Shown: positions 32,406 to 43,870, numbered from the stretch's first letter. The stretch: DNA of 64,000 nt from CAIQPS01 sp963721365 (GCA_963721365.1 CAVRJE010000017.1:1-64000); one strand, 5' to 3'. A program made the numbers and translations. Notes: generated by a model from the sequence alone, not told the origin.

Positions 32406-35400
32406 TTACATGTCGTAGCTCAAGGTGAACTGGCTGTCGGCATCCGTTTGAAAATCCCCGCTGCCTCCGTTACGTGTGGGCGAGTAGGTTTGAACCTGGA
32501 TCGTATCGTTAGCCGGTGAGAACGTCATTATCCTGAGCCAGCCATCTCCACCGTTGATGTAATCCTGATAGTCGGATAACAGAGTGTTAACAACATTGCC
32601 GTTTACGGCCGTATCCTGGCGCCGCCCTTCTCCATGCGTATGGCCACCTAACATGAGAAAGAGATTTGAATGATCACTCAAGGCATTGTAGGTGGCTAGT
32701 CCTTGAGTACTCCAAATTCCTGGATTGCCGACGTGTATCATAAAGTGAGTGGTAACGATTGCGCGCCTGCTCCCGTACGTGGTCAGCAAGTTATCGGCCC
32801 AATCAAGTACCGGTTCTTCTGGGGTAGTGTCGTACTCTAGGTGGATGATGATGAAGTCCATCCCACCGGCGCTGAACAATTCATAGTTGTTGTCACTATC
32901 AGTACCGTACTGTCCGCCATAGTAGCTGCGTCCGGTGAAGCGGGACACGCCAAAGAACTGATTGAAAGGGTTGTTGATGCACTACTTCCACCACCGTTCG
33001 GGGTTTGGTCATGATTGCCTACGGCCAGACCGTAAGGGATTCCTTGAGGGAGCAATGTTGTAAGGGGATCTTCAAGTAAACTATATGCGCCATCGGCGAA
33101 TTGCCACTCGGACAGATTGGTATTGCCGTTTTCCACAATGTCGCCCAAGCCTGTGACAAAGACGATGTTCCTGGTAGCTCTGTTATTTACAATCCACTGG
33201 GTTTGGGCGCTGAAATTGGCATAATTGGTCGGGTTATTTGTGTAGTGCTGGGTATCGGGCATGGCAATGATAGTGAAGTCATCAGTCGGGAGGGAACCGC
33301 CGGTCTGTCGACCATAGAAGGTGACGGTTAGCTCATCGCCGTCCGGGTCTGAAGCAGCGACTTCAAGGTTGGCAGAAGTGGAGACGCCTGTCGCGCCATT
33401 GGCGGGCTGACTGAGTAGTGGCTGATCTGGAGCCTGGGTCGACGGTGACATCAGCGGTCGTATTCTCGAGCGGCAGCGCAAGCGGTGAGTTGTCTTTGGC
33501 GAGGCCGGACACGGTTGGGCGTCATCCCATAGAGGTACCGCAAAGTCACGGTGTGGCCGGCTGCAATTGACCTCGACAAGGTCAGAAGAACGGCACTGGA
33601 GGAATAGCGCGCGGCCGACCCTATGGTCACGCCCGAGCCGTTGTCGAACACCGCGAAGCCGGTGATTCCGGTTGCCGGGGTGACATCGGTGCCGCCGTGG
33701 TGATCGAGCATCACGATCACCTGGTTGCGATTCGCGTCACTGAAGCGCGCTGAATCGATTGACGGACCGCGGTAGTAGGTTGACCGACCTAAGTAGTACT
33801 TGATGGCATTGGCCATGCGGCTGCCGATCACTGTGAGCGCCGGCGTGGTGTAGTGCCAGGTGTCCATCCGCGGCAGTTCCATCGCCGTAGCGCCCATGAA
33901 GATGCTCGTGCCGTTATCCACATCGTGCTGCGCATTGCGGATGGCAGTAGCGCGGGCGTCGGTCCCACTGCCTACTGTTCCAAGCTGACAGATAAAGATC
34001 GGAATGTCGGAATAGAGGTCTTGTCGATAGTGACCGATCATGGTGGCGAAATCCGCCTCGTAGTTCGCTTCGGTGCGTCCGTCGCTCAGGTCCGCTTCCC
34101 CCTGATGCATGATGATGAGCTCGACCCCACCGACCTGCTGAGCCTTGGTTATCGATTGGCCGTAGAGCGTGGTCGTGTCGTAATGATTCGAGGGATTCCG
34201 GTATGACCACTGGGAGTAGAGATTCGAACCGCCCTTGGCCGAGGGCACGAAAGCGATGGGCAAGTCGAACGTCTGTAGCAGCGAATTGGCGATGCCCGGA
34301 ATCATCGATCCACCGGCACTTACATCCTCGTCGACCGCGCCTGGGGGGCTCTCATCATCGTAGGGATCGGCCAGGTGTTCCCATCTTCCGGCGTTGCTGT
34401 AGTTGACTGCCAGATCGGAAGTTGCGATCGTGAAGGGGGGTTGACCACGGCCGGACATGTTCGACTGACCGATGACGAGGATGAGCATGCCCACGCCCCA
34501 CTTGTTGGTGCCGCGGCTGGTGCCAAGTACTGCTCCTGCGCCGTCCAGGGCACGCACTTCGATGTTGTACCAGCCACCCTGTGGGACCGTGAGATTACCG
34601 GAGAACGTTCCTCCGTCGGGCGTTGAATCGATCGCTAGCCAGTCGACCACCGGCGCGCCGGTTCCATGCGTGAGGACACGCGCCTCCACATGGTTCCAGT
34701 TCATGTCCGCGTAGGTCCCGCTGATGGTCACGCTCTTTGACACTCCGCCAATGTCGCGCTGGAACACGCGGTAATTGGCGAAGTCGTTGACCGCGATAGT
34801 AGGGGCTGCCACGTAGGTGTAGTCATCGGCGGACGTGTCCGGCGGTCGAACCGGCGGTGGCGGTCACCTGCACCCTGACGGCGCCGGCGGTGTGATTCGG
34901 GGCGGTGGCCGTGATCTGGGTGTCGGAATCGACGGTGTAGCCAGAGGTGGAAAGAGTGGTGTCGCCGAAGCTCACTTCCGTCACTCCCATGAAGGCGGCG
35001 CCGGTGATGATGACCGAGGTGCCCCCGGAGGTCGGGCCGGAGGTGGGACTGAGAGCGGTGATTGCGGGGGCAGGAGGTGAGAGAGCGACTGACTCTCCCG
35101 CCTCTCCTCGTATCGAGGCGCCTTGGCCGGGGGCCAGGGTCAAGGTGGAGACGTAGGTTTGGGCGCTTGCGTCATAGAAGAAGGCCGCCCGGCCGGCGGG
35201 TAGGGCGAGGGTGGCCGGGTAGCTCATGGGGTTGCCGACTAAGTTCCAACCGGTGGCAAGAGAAGTGTCGTGGGGGCCGTAGACCGTGGCCAGGGTCACT
35301 GACTCCTGCTGGGACACCTTGCACCAATAGCCCTGCCAGGCTACCGGGGTGGCAGTGCTCACATACGAGGTGCCGTCCCAGCCGAAGAGGACGCTGGGGA

Positions 35401-35551
35401 AGCTCGTCCCGGGACCGGCGGCCACCAGGTTCCAGCCCGGCTGAAGCGTGATTGAAGAGGGAGAGGCAAGGGCGGAGGCGGGGAGAAGAAGGAGAAGCGC
35501 CAGGGCAAGGGTGGCCAGTGATGTGGCTAGGAACTCTCGGCCGATTCTCAT
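32406..35551 (-). CDS. Secreted multi-domain SGNH esterase / metallophosphoesterase fusion (four or more indels)
   Basis: One protein of about 1,050 residues by joining frames. It has a signal peptide (LATLALALLLLLPASALA, from ATG 35551 with a GAAGGAG site), then a TLQPGWNLVAAG domain and an IPT domain (SPTSGPTSGGTSVIITG). After a one-base shift near 34826 (STADTSADDYTYVAAPT) comes a beta domain and an SGNH/sialate-O-acetylesterase-like domain: GQSNMSGRG, IIMHQGEADL and DTWHYTTPA. Ig-like domains follow (DANRNQVIVMLDHHGGTDV; PANGATGVSTSANLEVAASD). The C-terminal part is a calcineurin-like phosphoesterase: MPDTQHY, FVTGLGDIVENG, VGNHDQ and LGGHTHG. Frame changes lie near 34826, 33500, 33440 and 32963. 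The last about 1 kb is visibly poorer in G+C. It faces the S8 protease gene tail to tail. Confidence 0.78.
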
Positions 35552-36027
35552 GCTAATCTCGCTCCTTCGCTGGGCATACCCTGTGCGACTCAAACCCCTG
35601 CGGCAGTTCTCCGATCACGTTGACTGTATCAAGGCTGACATTGGCCCGGCCAAGAGCAGGAGGGCGGCGATCAGTAGGTAGATGGTCCTGGCCCCTCTCA
35701 TGGTCCCCTCGGGTGTCGATTTAGCACATTCTACCGCCGGTGGCACCTCGGTCACCATGCCTAGGGGGCTGGTGGCCTTCCGCTTCGTAGGAGGTGCATA
35801 TGTTTCCACGACAACGCTGGCTCCCGCGGAGGAGCCTGGCTCAGGAGCACGAGCACGAAGGTAATGATGCTTGACAAGGCTTCACTGCGCCTGAAACTAT
35901 GGCCGCAGGGGGGAACTACGGCAAACGCGAAATAGTGTGGCTCACGTGCGATACCGGCGAGAACGAGAAGCATGGCCGAGGATGAGCGACGCCCAGTTCC
36001 ACCCCCCGGCGCTGCTAGGACCGGTCG
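35552..36027. other. Intergenic region with a possible IPT/repeat-domain remnant
   Basis: No intact gene. The minus side holds the leader of the esterase gene (ribosome site near 35562-35568). On the plus strand around 35738-35862 there is AGGTSVTMPRGLVAF followed by GGAYVSTTTLAPAEEPG. This resembles the AGGTSVxI core of IPT domains and the AQTYVSTLTLAPGQG stretch of the neighbouring esterase protein. I take it for a decayed fragment of a relative. Confidence 0.4.
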
Positions 36028-36804
36028 ATGAGTAGGCGTCCCGTCTCTCTGCTGGCGCAGCCGAGGGATTGCGGTCCTCGGCGTGATACTCACAGCCACG
36101 ATTACTAGCGTGATACTCGCTGCGTGCAGCAGCGAGACACTGCCCACATCAACGCCGGAAGGAGCCTCCACAGCGACCTCGACGGTCGTTTCGGGAGGCC
36201 GGCCGGGCAGCACCGTGTCTTCTCCTGTTTCCGTCTCCGGCTCGATAACTTCAAGGTCCACGACGGCCCCAGAAGAGACAACTGGCAGTTCTCTCGGCGC
36301 CACCTCGACCAGTTCCTCGCTGGGACCCTCGACCACTTCTCCCACGACCACGACTACCGCGGCTTCTCCGCGGACCACAACCACGCGGTCTACCACTACG
36401 TCCAGTCCGAGGCCCACCTCTACCACCGGGACGACCGTACCTGGGGCCAAGATCTTCGGCACGGTCTTCGACACCGATGGCTCTACGGTTGTCGGGGCAA
36501 AGGTGAAGGTCGTCTACAACGCCGCCGATCCCCGCTACCCATTCTCAAGCGGCAACGTCATCGGCACTGGGACCGCAGACTCCCAAGGGCGCTTCGAGAT
36601 CCCGACCGAGTCCCTACCCCGGGAAGCATCGTGGATGTGACCGTGACGGCCGATGGCCACGCCTCGGTACTGGTCTATGGCACCTACGATGAGACCGCGG
36701 AGCAGGTCGATTTCGACGACTTCGGGAGCTCGGGCGGAGATCGGCGCATGCCGCTAGGGGTCCAGATCCCACCGTTCCCGTTCGAGGGGTTGTTGCCGGA
36801 TTAG
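36028..36804 (+). CDS. Secreted lipoprotein with Ser/Thr-rich stalk and a shared C-terminal module (two indels)
   Basis: ATG 36028 (MSRRPVSLLAQPR), after a one-base shift near 36065, leads into a hydrophobic stretch ending in the lipobox VILAAC, so it is probably lipid-anchored. About 100 residues of Ser/Thr/Pro-rich stalk follow, then GAKIFGTVFDTDGSTVVGAK, a carboxypeptidase-regulatory-like beta domain. A second shift near 36625 leads to PGSIVDVTVTADGHASVLVY and the end DRRMPLGVQIPPFPFEGLLP. The latter part is homologous to residues 60-190 of the next gene product. The function is unknown; it is probably a surface-exposed binding or stalk protein of the same system. Confidence 0.7.
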
Positions 36805-37019
36805 GAACCAGGCTGAGTCGGGAGTGACAGCTTCGGGGAGGGCTGACGTCGGGTCAGCGTTCTTTGGGTCCTGTTCTAGCGCTATACTGCAGACATCGTC
36901 GGCGCTCGTTGCCCTAGCAGCGCCGTGGCTGCCAAGGAATCCGAGCCAAGCCGAGATCGCAGTCGGCTAAGCCATTGCCGTTGAGATACATGTGGGCGCC
37001 CAAACAGAGTGGAGGAGAC
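36805..37019 (+). promoter_or_regulatory. Leader of the tandem-repeat surface protein
   Basis: A TATACT -10-like box (36883-36888) lies in the 215-base gap, without a clear -35 at the right distance. A strong GGAGGAG site (37010-37016) precedes the GTG start. Confidence 0.35.
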
Positions 37020-40000
37020 GTGAAAGGCGTAATGCTCAGGGGCCGTCTTGCTGCCGCTCTCTTCGCTGCGGTCATCATTCTGTTGATGATTGCACCGACT
37101 CTCTGGGCTTCAACTGATGCGACCGGCCCCGGCATCGGAATCGGAGCGGCGGCTGGCTCGGGGATCAATGCCTCAGATAATGGCGTTGGCACCCAGATCA
37201 GCGGGGTTGTCCAAGGAAGCAACGAAGGCACCGTGATTCTCTCCGGTGCTACGGTCACGGTCCGCTTAGATGCCGCCGACCCGAACTTCGATGGCGGTAA
37301 CGTTGCCAACAACCTCGTGGGGACAGCGACCGCGGACTCCAACGGGAACTACGCGATCGACGTCAGCGCGTTTCGTTCTACCGGCCTGCCCATTGGAAGC
37401 ATCGTGGATGTGACCGCTTCCGTGAGCGGCTATCTGAGTGTGATGCAATTTGGGGAGTTCGACCGCGCGAATGTGGTCTGCAGCTTCCAGAACTTCAACG
37501 CCTTGTTTGGCGCCCCCTGGGAGGATCGGAGACTGCCCTACAACACCGGGCAGATCCCTCCGCTGCCCTTTGAGTTCCTGCTCCCGAACTACGTGACGCC
37601 TCTTCCCACCGTCACCGGCGTCAGCCCGAACTCCGGCACCACCCTCGGGGGCACGAGCGTGACCATAACCGGCACCAACTTCGTCGCTGGGGCCACGGTC
37701 ACCTTCGGGGGCACCGACGCCACCGGCGTGAGCGTGGTGAGCCCCACCTCGATCACCTGCGCCACCCCGCCGCATGCTGTCGGTGCGGTAGACGTGGTGG
37801 TGACTACCTCCGGCGGCCCGGGGACCTTGGATCGTCGCCACCGCCCCCGGCCACGCCGCCGGCACCGTCTCCGCGGTGGTTACCACCCCCGGCGGGAGCG
37901 CCAGCCGCAGTCTTAACTACGTGGCCGCTCCGACTATCACGAGTCTCAGTCCCGCGAACGGCCCTCTCACCGGCACCAGCGTCATCATCACCGGCACGGG
38001 CTTCGTGGACGTCTCCGGGGCGGCGGCCGTCACCTTCGGGGGCACCAACGCCTCCAGCTACGCGGTGGACTCCGCCACCCAGATCACCGCCGTGGCCCCG
38101 GCTCATGTCGCCGGCGCCGTGCAGGTGCAGATCACCGCCGTGGGGGGCAGCACCGCCAACACCGCCGCCGATGACTTCACCTACGTGGCCGCTCCCACTA
38201 TCACGAGTCTCAGTCCCGCGAACGGCCCCCTCACCGGCACCAGCGTCATCATCACCGGCACGGGCTTCGTGAATCTCTCGGGGGCGGCAGCCGTCACCTT
38301 CGGGGGAGTGAGCGCATCGAGTTACACGGTGGACTCCTCCACCCAGATAACGGCGGTCGCCCCCTCCCGGGCCAGCGCCGGTACCGTGAGGGTGCAGGTC
38401 ACCGCCGTGGGGGGCAGCACCGCCGACACCCTCGCCGACAACTTCACCTATGTGGCAGTGCCCACTATCAGCAGCCTTGACCCCACAAGCGGTCTCACCG
38501 CCGGGGGCGACACCGTCACCATTACCGGCACCAACTTGACCACGGCCTCGGGTGTGACCTTCGGGGGCACCTCGGCCACGTTCGTCGTCAATGGCCCGAC
38601 CCAGATCACCGCGACGGCCCCGGCGCACGCCGCGGGCACCGTGCAGGTGCTGGTGACGACCGTCGGCGGGCAGACGGCCAACACCGGCGCCGACGACTAC
38701 ACATATGAGGCAGATTCGCCGACCCGCTACTACCACATCGATTCCCATTTCATCTTCTCTGGAGCATGGTTGAGCGCCAGCGGGGGCTACGCGGGATACA
38801 AGCGCGCCAACACCACCGGCTCCTCGGTCACCATGTACTTCAACGGCAGCCAACTGGACTGGATCGCCACGAAAGACAACGCTTCCGGCAAGGCCGACGT
38901 CTACCTGGACGACGTGTTCAAGGCGACCATCAACCTGGCCAACGCGAGCACCGTCCCTGACGTGAACGTCTGGTCGACCGGCACTGTCGCCGGCGGTCCC
39001 CACAAGGTCATGATCGTCTGGAACACCACCAACATCGCGGGCAAGTACATAAGCATCGCTGCGGTCGACGTGGTCGGTAGCCTGACGTCCGCACCACCCA
39101 CCATCACCAGTCTCAGCCCCACCTCGGGCTCCACGGCCGGCGGCACCTCGGTCGTCATAAGGGGGACCGGCTTCACGGACATTACTGGTGCTGCGGCTGT
39201 CACTTTTGGGGGCGTGAACGCGACCAGCTACACGGTGAACTCGGCCACCCAGATAACGGCGGTCGCCCCGGCCCATGCGGCGGGCACCGTCCAGGTACGG
39301 GTGACGACCGGCGGGGGATCGACGGCCGATACCGTCGCCGACAACTACACCTACGTGACTCCAGGGACTACGCCCACCCGCTATGAACAGATCGACGGCC
39401 ACCTGGCCTATGTCGGTAACTGGGCTCCGTACTCCACTGGGTCTGCTTCCGGCAGCAGCTATGGCCGGGCCAACGCCACTGACTCCTCGGTCACCATCTA
39501 CTTCACCGGCACCCGTCTGGACTGGATCGCCATGAAGGGCACCACCACCGGGATAGCCGACGTTTATCTGGATAGCGTAAAGGTGGCGACCATCAACCTG
39601 GCCAACCCAGCTGGGGCCCTCTACAAGGTGAACGTCTGGTCCACGGGCACGATCGCCAACAGCGCCCACAACGTGCGGATCGTTCGCAACACCGGGAGCG
39701 CCGCGGGCAAGTACATCACCATCGACGCCGTGGACGTGGTCGGTAGCCTGACGTCCGCACCACCCACCATCACCAGTCTCAGCCCCACCTCGGGCTCCAC
39801 GGCCGGCGGCACCTCGGTCGTCATAAGGGGGACCGGCTTCACGGACATTACTGGTGCTGCGGCTGTCACTTTTGGGGGCGTGAACGCCACCAGCTACACG
39901 GTGAACTCGGCCACCCAGATAACGGCGGTCGCCCCGGCCCATGCGGCGGGCACCGTCCAGGTACGGGTGACGACCGGCGGGGGATCGACGGCCGATACCG

Positions 40001-41097
40001 TCGCCGACAACTACACCTACGTGACTCCAGGGACTACGCCCACCCGCTATGAACAGATCGACGGCCACCTGGCCTATGTCGGTAACTGGGCTCCGTACTC
40101 CACTGGGTCTGCTTCCGGCAGCAGCTATGGCCGGGCCAACGCCACTGACTCCTCGGTCACCATCTACTTCACCGGCACCCGTCTGGACTGGATCGCCATG
40201 AAGGGCACCACCACCGGGATAGCCGACGTTTATCTGGATAGCGTAAAGGTGGCGACCATCAACCTGGCCAACCCAGCTGGGGCCCTCTACAAGGTGAACG
40301 TCTGGTCCACGGGCACGATCGCCAACAGCGCCCACAACGTGCGGATCGTTCGCAACACCGGGAGCGCCGCGGGCAAGTACATCACCATCGACGCCGTGGA
40401 CGTGGTCGGTAGCCTGACGTCCGCACCACCCACCATCACCAGTCTCAGCCCCACCTCGGGCTCCACGGCCGGCGGCACCTCGGTCGTCATAAGGGGGACC
40501 GGCTTCACGGACATTACTGGTGCTGCGGCTGTCACTTTTGGGGGCGTGAACGCGACCAGCTACACGGTGAACTCGGCCACCCAGATAACGGCGGTCGCCC
40601 CGGCCCATGCGGCGGGCACCGTCCAGGTACGGGTGACGACCGGCGGGGGATCGACGGCCGATACCGTCGCCGACAACTACACCTACGTGACTCCAGGGAC
40701 TACGCCCACCCGCTATGAACAGATCGACGGCCACCTGGCCTATGTCGGTAACTGGGCTCCGTACTCCACTGGGTCTGCTTCCGGCAGCAGCTATGGCCGG
40801 GCCAACGCCACTGACTCCTCGGTCACCATCTACTTCACCGGCACCCGTCTGGACTGGATCGCCATGAAGGGCACCACCACCGGGATAGCCGACGTTTATC
40901 TGGATAGCGTAAAGGTGGCGACCATCAACCTGGCCAACCCAGCTGGGGCCCTCTACAAGGTGAACGTCTGGTCCACGGGCACGATCGCCAACAGCGCCCA
41001 CAACGTGCGGATCGTTCGCAACACCGGGAGCGCCGCGGGCAAGTACATCACCATCGACGCCGTGGACGTGGTGGGGACGCTGACGTCCGCACCCTGA
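37020..41097 (+). CDS. Giant surface protein: seven or more IPT/TIG domains and tandem repeated beta modules (indel near 37833)
   Basis: GTG start, then a signal peptide (LAAALFAAVIILLMIAPTLWA). First comes the module shared with the previous lipoprotein (ISGVVQGSNEG to QIPPLPFEFLLPN). IPT domains follow at about 37606, 37930, 38198 and 38461 (PTITSLSPANGPLTGTSV type). A beta module follows at 38722-39093 (GSQLDWIATK, KADVYLDDVFK, VNVWSTGT). Then come three near-identical units of 222 residues, each one IPT plus one beta module (39073-41070). Removing one T near 37833 (TWIVATAPGHAAGTV) unites the two frames. No catalytic motif, Cys or LPxTG anchor is visible. It is probably an adhesin or fibre-like surface protein. 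The stop at 41095-41097 is followed in frame by a further module fragment. Confidence 0.85.
39073..41070 (+). repeat. Three tandem 666-bp direct repeats inside the surface-protein gene
   Basis: Units 39073-39738, 39739-40404 and 40405-41070 each encode 222 residues. By eye they are nearly identical; the difference I found is a synonymous GCG/GCC in unit 2 (near 39890, NATSYT). The unit keeps the frame, so copy number can change without breaking the gene. Confidence 0.95.
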
Positions 41098-41283
41098 GGG
41101 TTGACGCTCGACGGGACAACCACCTTCACCCCGAACCTCCGTAGCGCCACCACCAATTACAGACAGACGGTATGGTCGAGCGGCTTCCTCGTCCCCGGAA
41201 ACCGCACCGTGACCTTCGAGTGGACCGGCACCAAGACCGGCTCGGGGCAACCGCCACCTAGCAAAAGGCCCGTCAGGAGGTAG
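41098..41283 (+). pseudogene. In-frame remnant of a beta module after the stop
   Basis: Directly after TGA (41095-41097), in the same frame, the sequence encodes LTLDGTTTFTPNLRSATTNY, then QTVWSSGFLVPGNRTVTFEW and TGTKTGSGQ. This is the second half of the beta module seen in the neighbours (compare VWSSGFLTPGDHSVTIEWTG in the S8 protease). The first half is missing, which suggests a deletion that joined the repeat region to the old C-terminal module. Confidence 0.65.
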
Positions 41284-41290
41284 GGACACC

Positions 41291-43826
41291 ATGAAGAGAA
41301 GGGTCGTTCTCGTCGTTTTGGTGGCGGCGCTTTTGGCGTCGCTGCTGGTGAGCTTGGCCGTGCTCACGCCTGCGAGTGCCACGGCCGCCACGGAGGCCTA
41401 CTTCGTCACCCAACTGAGCTCGAACAGCCGGAGCGACACTGCGCCTCAGGTCTCCGGGGACAGGGTCGTCTGGACCGGGCACGACGCGACCGACAGCGAG
41501 ATCTTCACCTGGACGCCCGGGACCGGGGTGGTCCAGTTGACCTCCAACTCGGTGAACGATCACAGCGCGAAGGTCTCCGGCGACCGGGTGGTGTGGGTCA
41601 GCAGCCTCGCCGCCGGGGAGGAGATCTATACCTGGACCCCGGCCGGCGGGACTCATCGGGTCACCAACAACACGTGGCGGGACTACGTGCCCCAGGTGTC
41701 CGGGGACCGGATCGCCTGGTACACAGGGCCGAAGATGATGACATGGACGCCCGGCGAGGGGATCGTGGAGATTGCCCAACTACACCAGTTCGGCGCGGGG
41801 TGGCCGGAACTGTCCGGTGACCGCGTGGCCTGGGTCGGGAACTTCGAGGCCTACACCTGGACCCCGGAGGACGGCACTGTCCGGCTGACGACCGACGGGC
41901 ACGTCGGCGAGCAGGTAGCGGTTTCCGGCGACCGGGTCGTCTGGCTGCGTACCGGCGCAGCCCCCATGGTGGTCACCTGGACCCCGAGCGGCGGGATTGG
42001 AGAGATCCCCTCGAAGCCGCTCCAGGAAAGCTACCCGGTGGTTTCCGGCGACCGCATGGTCTGGCACGCGAACGACGGGACCGACCGCGACATCTTCACG
42101 TGGACCCCGACCGGCGGCACCGTCCAGCTGACCAAGGATACGTACCAGGAAGAGCGCCAGGTGGTCTCCGGCGATCGGGTCGCGTGGATCGGCCAGGACA
42201 GCACCGACTACGAGGTCTTCGCCTGGACCCCGGCGGGCAGTACCGTCAAGCTGACCGCTAACAGTCGCGACGAGATGCAGCCGCAGATCTCCGGCGACCG
42301 GATCGTCTGGGCCGGGTACGACGGCACCGACTACGAGATCTTCACCGCCGCCGCCTACCCGGTGACCGTGCCCGCCGTCACGACGTTGGCGCCCGCATCC
42401 GGGCCCACGAGCGGCGGCACCTCGGTCGTGATCACAGGTTCCGGCTTCCTGGGCCTGAGCGGCGCCTCGGCGGTCACCTTCGGGGGCGTGAACTCAGCCA
42501 ACTACGTGGTGAACTCTCCCACCAAGATCACGGCGACCGCGCCCGCCCACACCGCGGGCGTCGTGGACGTCGTCGTCACCGCCGCCGGCGGCGCCTCGGA
42601 CCCGACCGGGCACACCGACGACTTCACCTACGTCGCCCGCTACCAGCAGAACGATACCCGGCTGGCCTACCGCGGCTCCTGGACGGCCTCGGGTGCCGCG
42701 GCCGCTTCGGAGGGAAGGCTTCCGCTTCGCTGCCTCGCCCGGAGCTTCGGTCACCATGGTCTTCGAGGGCACCTATCTCGCCTGGATCGCCAAGAAGAGC
42801 CCGGTGTACGGCATCGCCAAGGTGACGGTCGACGGGGACACAAAGAGCTACTCGCTACTCGACCTCTTCAGCTTCACCCCTATGTATCGAGAGAAGGTCT
42901 ACGAATTGAATGTGCCGGCCGGGGGCGTGCACACGGTCGTTATCGAATGCACCGGCTCTAAGAACCCCGGGGCGAGCGGCACCAACATCAGCATCGATGC
43001 ATTCGACCTTGTAGGCAACCTGCTTCAGGCCCCGGTGATCAACCGCTACGAGCAAGGTGACGCCGGGCTGGCCTACGCCGGCGTCTGGACGGTATCGTCG
43101 GCGGCATCCGCGTCCGGGGGTAGCTTCCGGTTCGCCAATTCTTCGGGCTCATCCGTCATGGTCCCCTTTCTCGGCACCTCTCTGTCCTGGCTCGCCAAGA
43201 AGAGCCCGGCGTACGGCGTCGCCAAGGTGACGGTCGACGGCGCGGCGAGTTCCGCGGTGGACCTCTACGACTCGGGCGCCCTCTATCAGCGAAACGTCTG
43301 GGACACCGGCAAACTGGCTAACGGGCTGCACACTGTCAAGATTGAATGGACCGGCGACAAGAACCAATCAGCGACTGGGACCAACATAAGCGCGGACGCC
43401 TTCGATGTGCTCGGGACCCTGGCCGCCGCGACGCGCTTCGAGCAGAAGGACTCCCGCCTCGGTTGGGGGCCTTCGGCAGCCGCTTGGACCGCTTCGAACG
43501 TGGCCGACGCCTCGGGTGGCAGCTTCCGGTTCGCGAACTCCTCGGGGGCCAAGGTGACCATCCAGTTCACGGGGGTCAAGCTGGACGTCATCGCCAAGAA
43601 GAGCCCGGTTTACGGCGTCGCCAGGATCAGGCTGGACGGCGGTGACCCGGTCCCCGTGGACTTGTACAACGCGACCGCGGTCTACAAGCAGCGGGTCTGG
43701 TCCACCGGCTTCCTCGTCCCTGGGGACCACACGGTCACGATCGAATGGACCGGCTCCAAGCGGGCCGCAGCGACCGGGACGTACATCAACCTGGATGCGG
43801 TGGACCTGATCGGCGTGCTGCGCTAA
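41291..43826 (+). CDS. Secreted beta-propeller surface protein with IPT and three beta modules (indel near 42710)
   Basis: ATG with AGGAGG upstream (41275-41280) and a signal peptide (VLVVLVAALLASLLVSLAVL). Residues about 35-355 form a TolB/WD40-like propeller of about eight blades, each with SGDRVVW and TWTP-G-G-x-x-x-LT. An IPT domain follows (LAPASGPTSGGTSVVITG, 42380-42620). After a one-base change near 42710 come three beta modules (42640, 43042 and 43433 onward): RFEQKDSRLGWGPS, GGSFRFANSSG, WIAKKSPVYGIAKVTVDG and HTVTIEWTGSK. It ends cleanly at LIGVLR, like the S8 protease (VRGVLR), so these are true C-terminal modules. Probably a surface-bound binding protein; no catalytic residues are recognised. 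Confidence 0.82.
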
Positions 43827-43870
43827 GCGACGCCTGTTCCACCCGCGCGAGGGCGCCGTTGCGGCGTCGG

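Noticed and set aside
39073..41070. CRISPR-like array
   Set aside because: The repeats are 666 bp, adjacent and coding. There are no short repeats with spacers and no cas genes anywhere in the window.
41095..41097. TGA as selenocysteine or programmed read-through
   Set aside because: No SECIS-like structure or Sec machinery is visible, and the following module lacks its first half, so a deletion explains it better.
37804..41391. A 1,195-residue open frame on the minus strand opposite the repeat protein
   Set aside because: It exists because GC-rich repeats lack stops on the other strand. The composition is extreme (Gly/Arg/Asp/Val rich), it repeats in step with the sense gene, and no family motif is present; the sense strand has clear domains.
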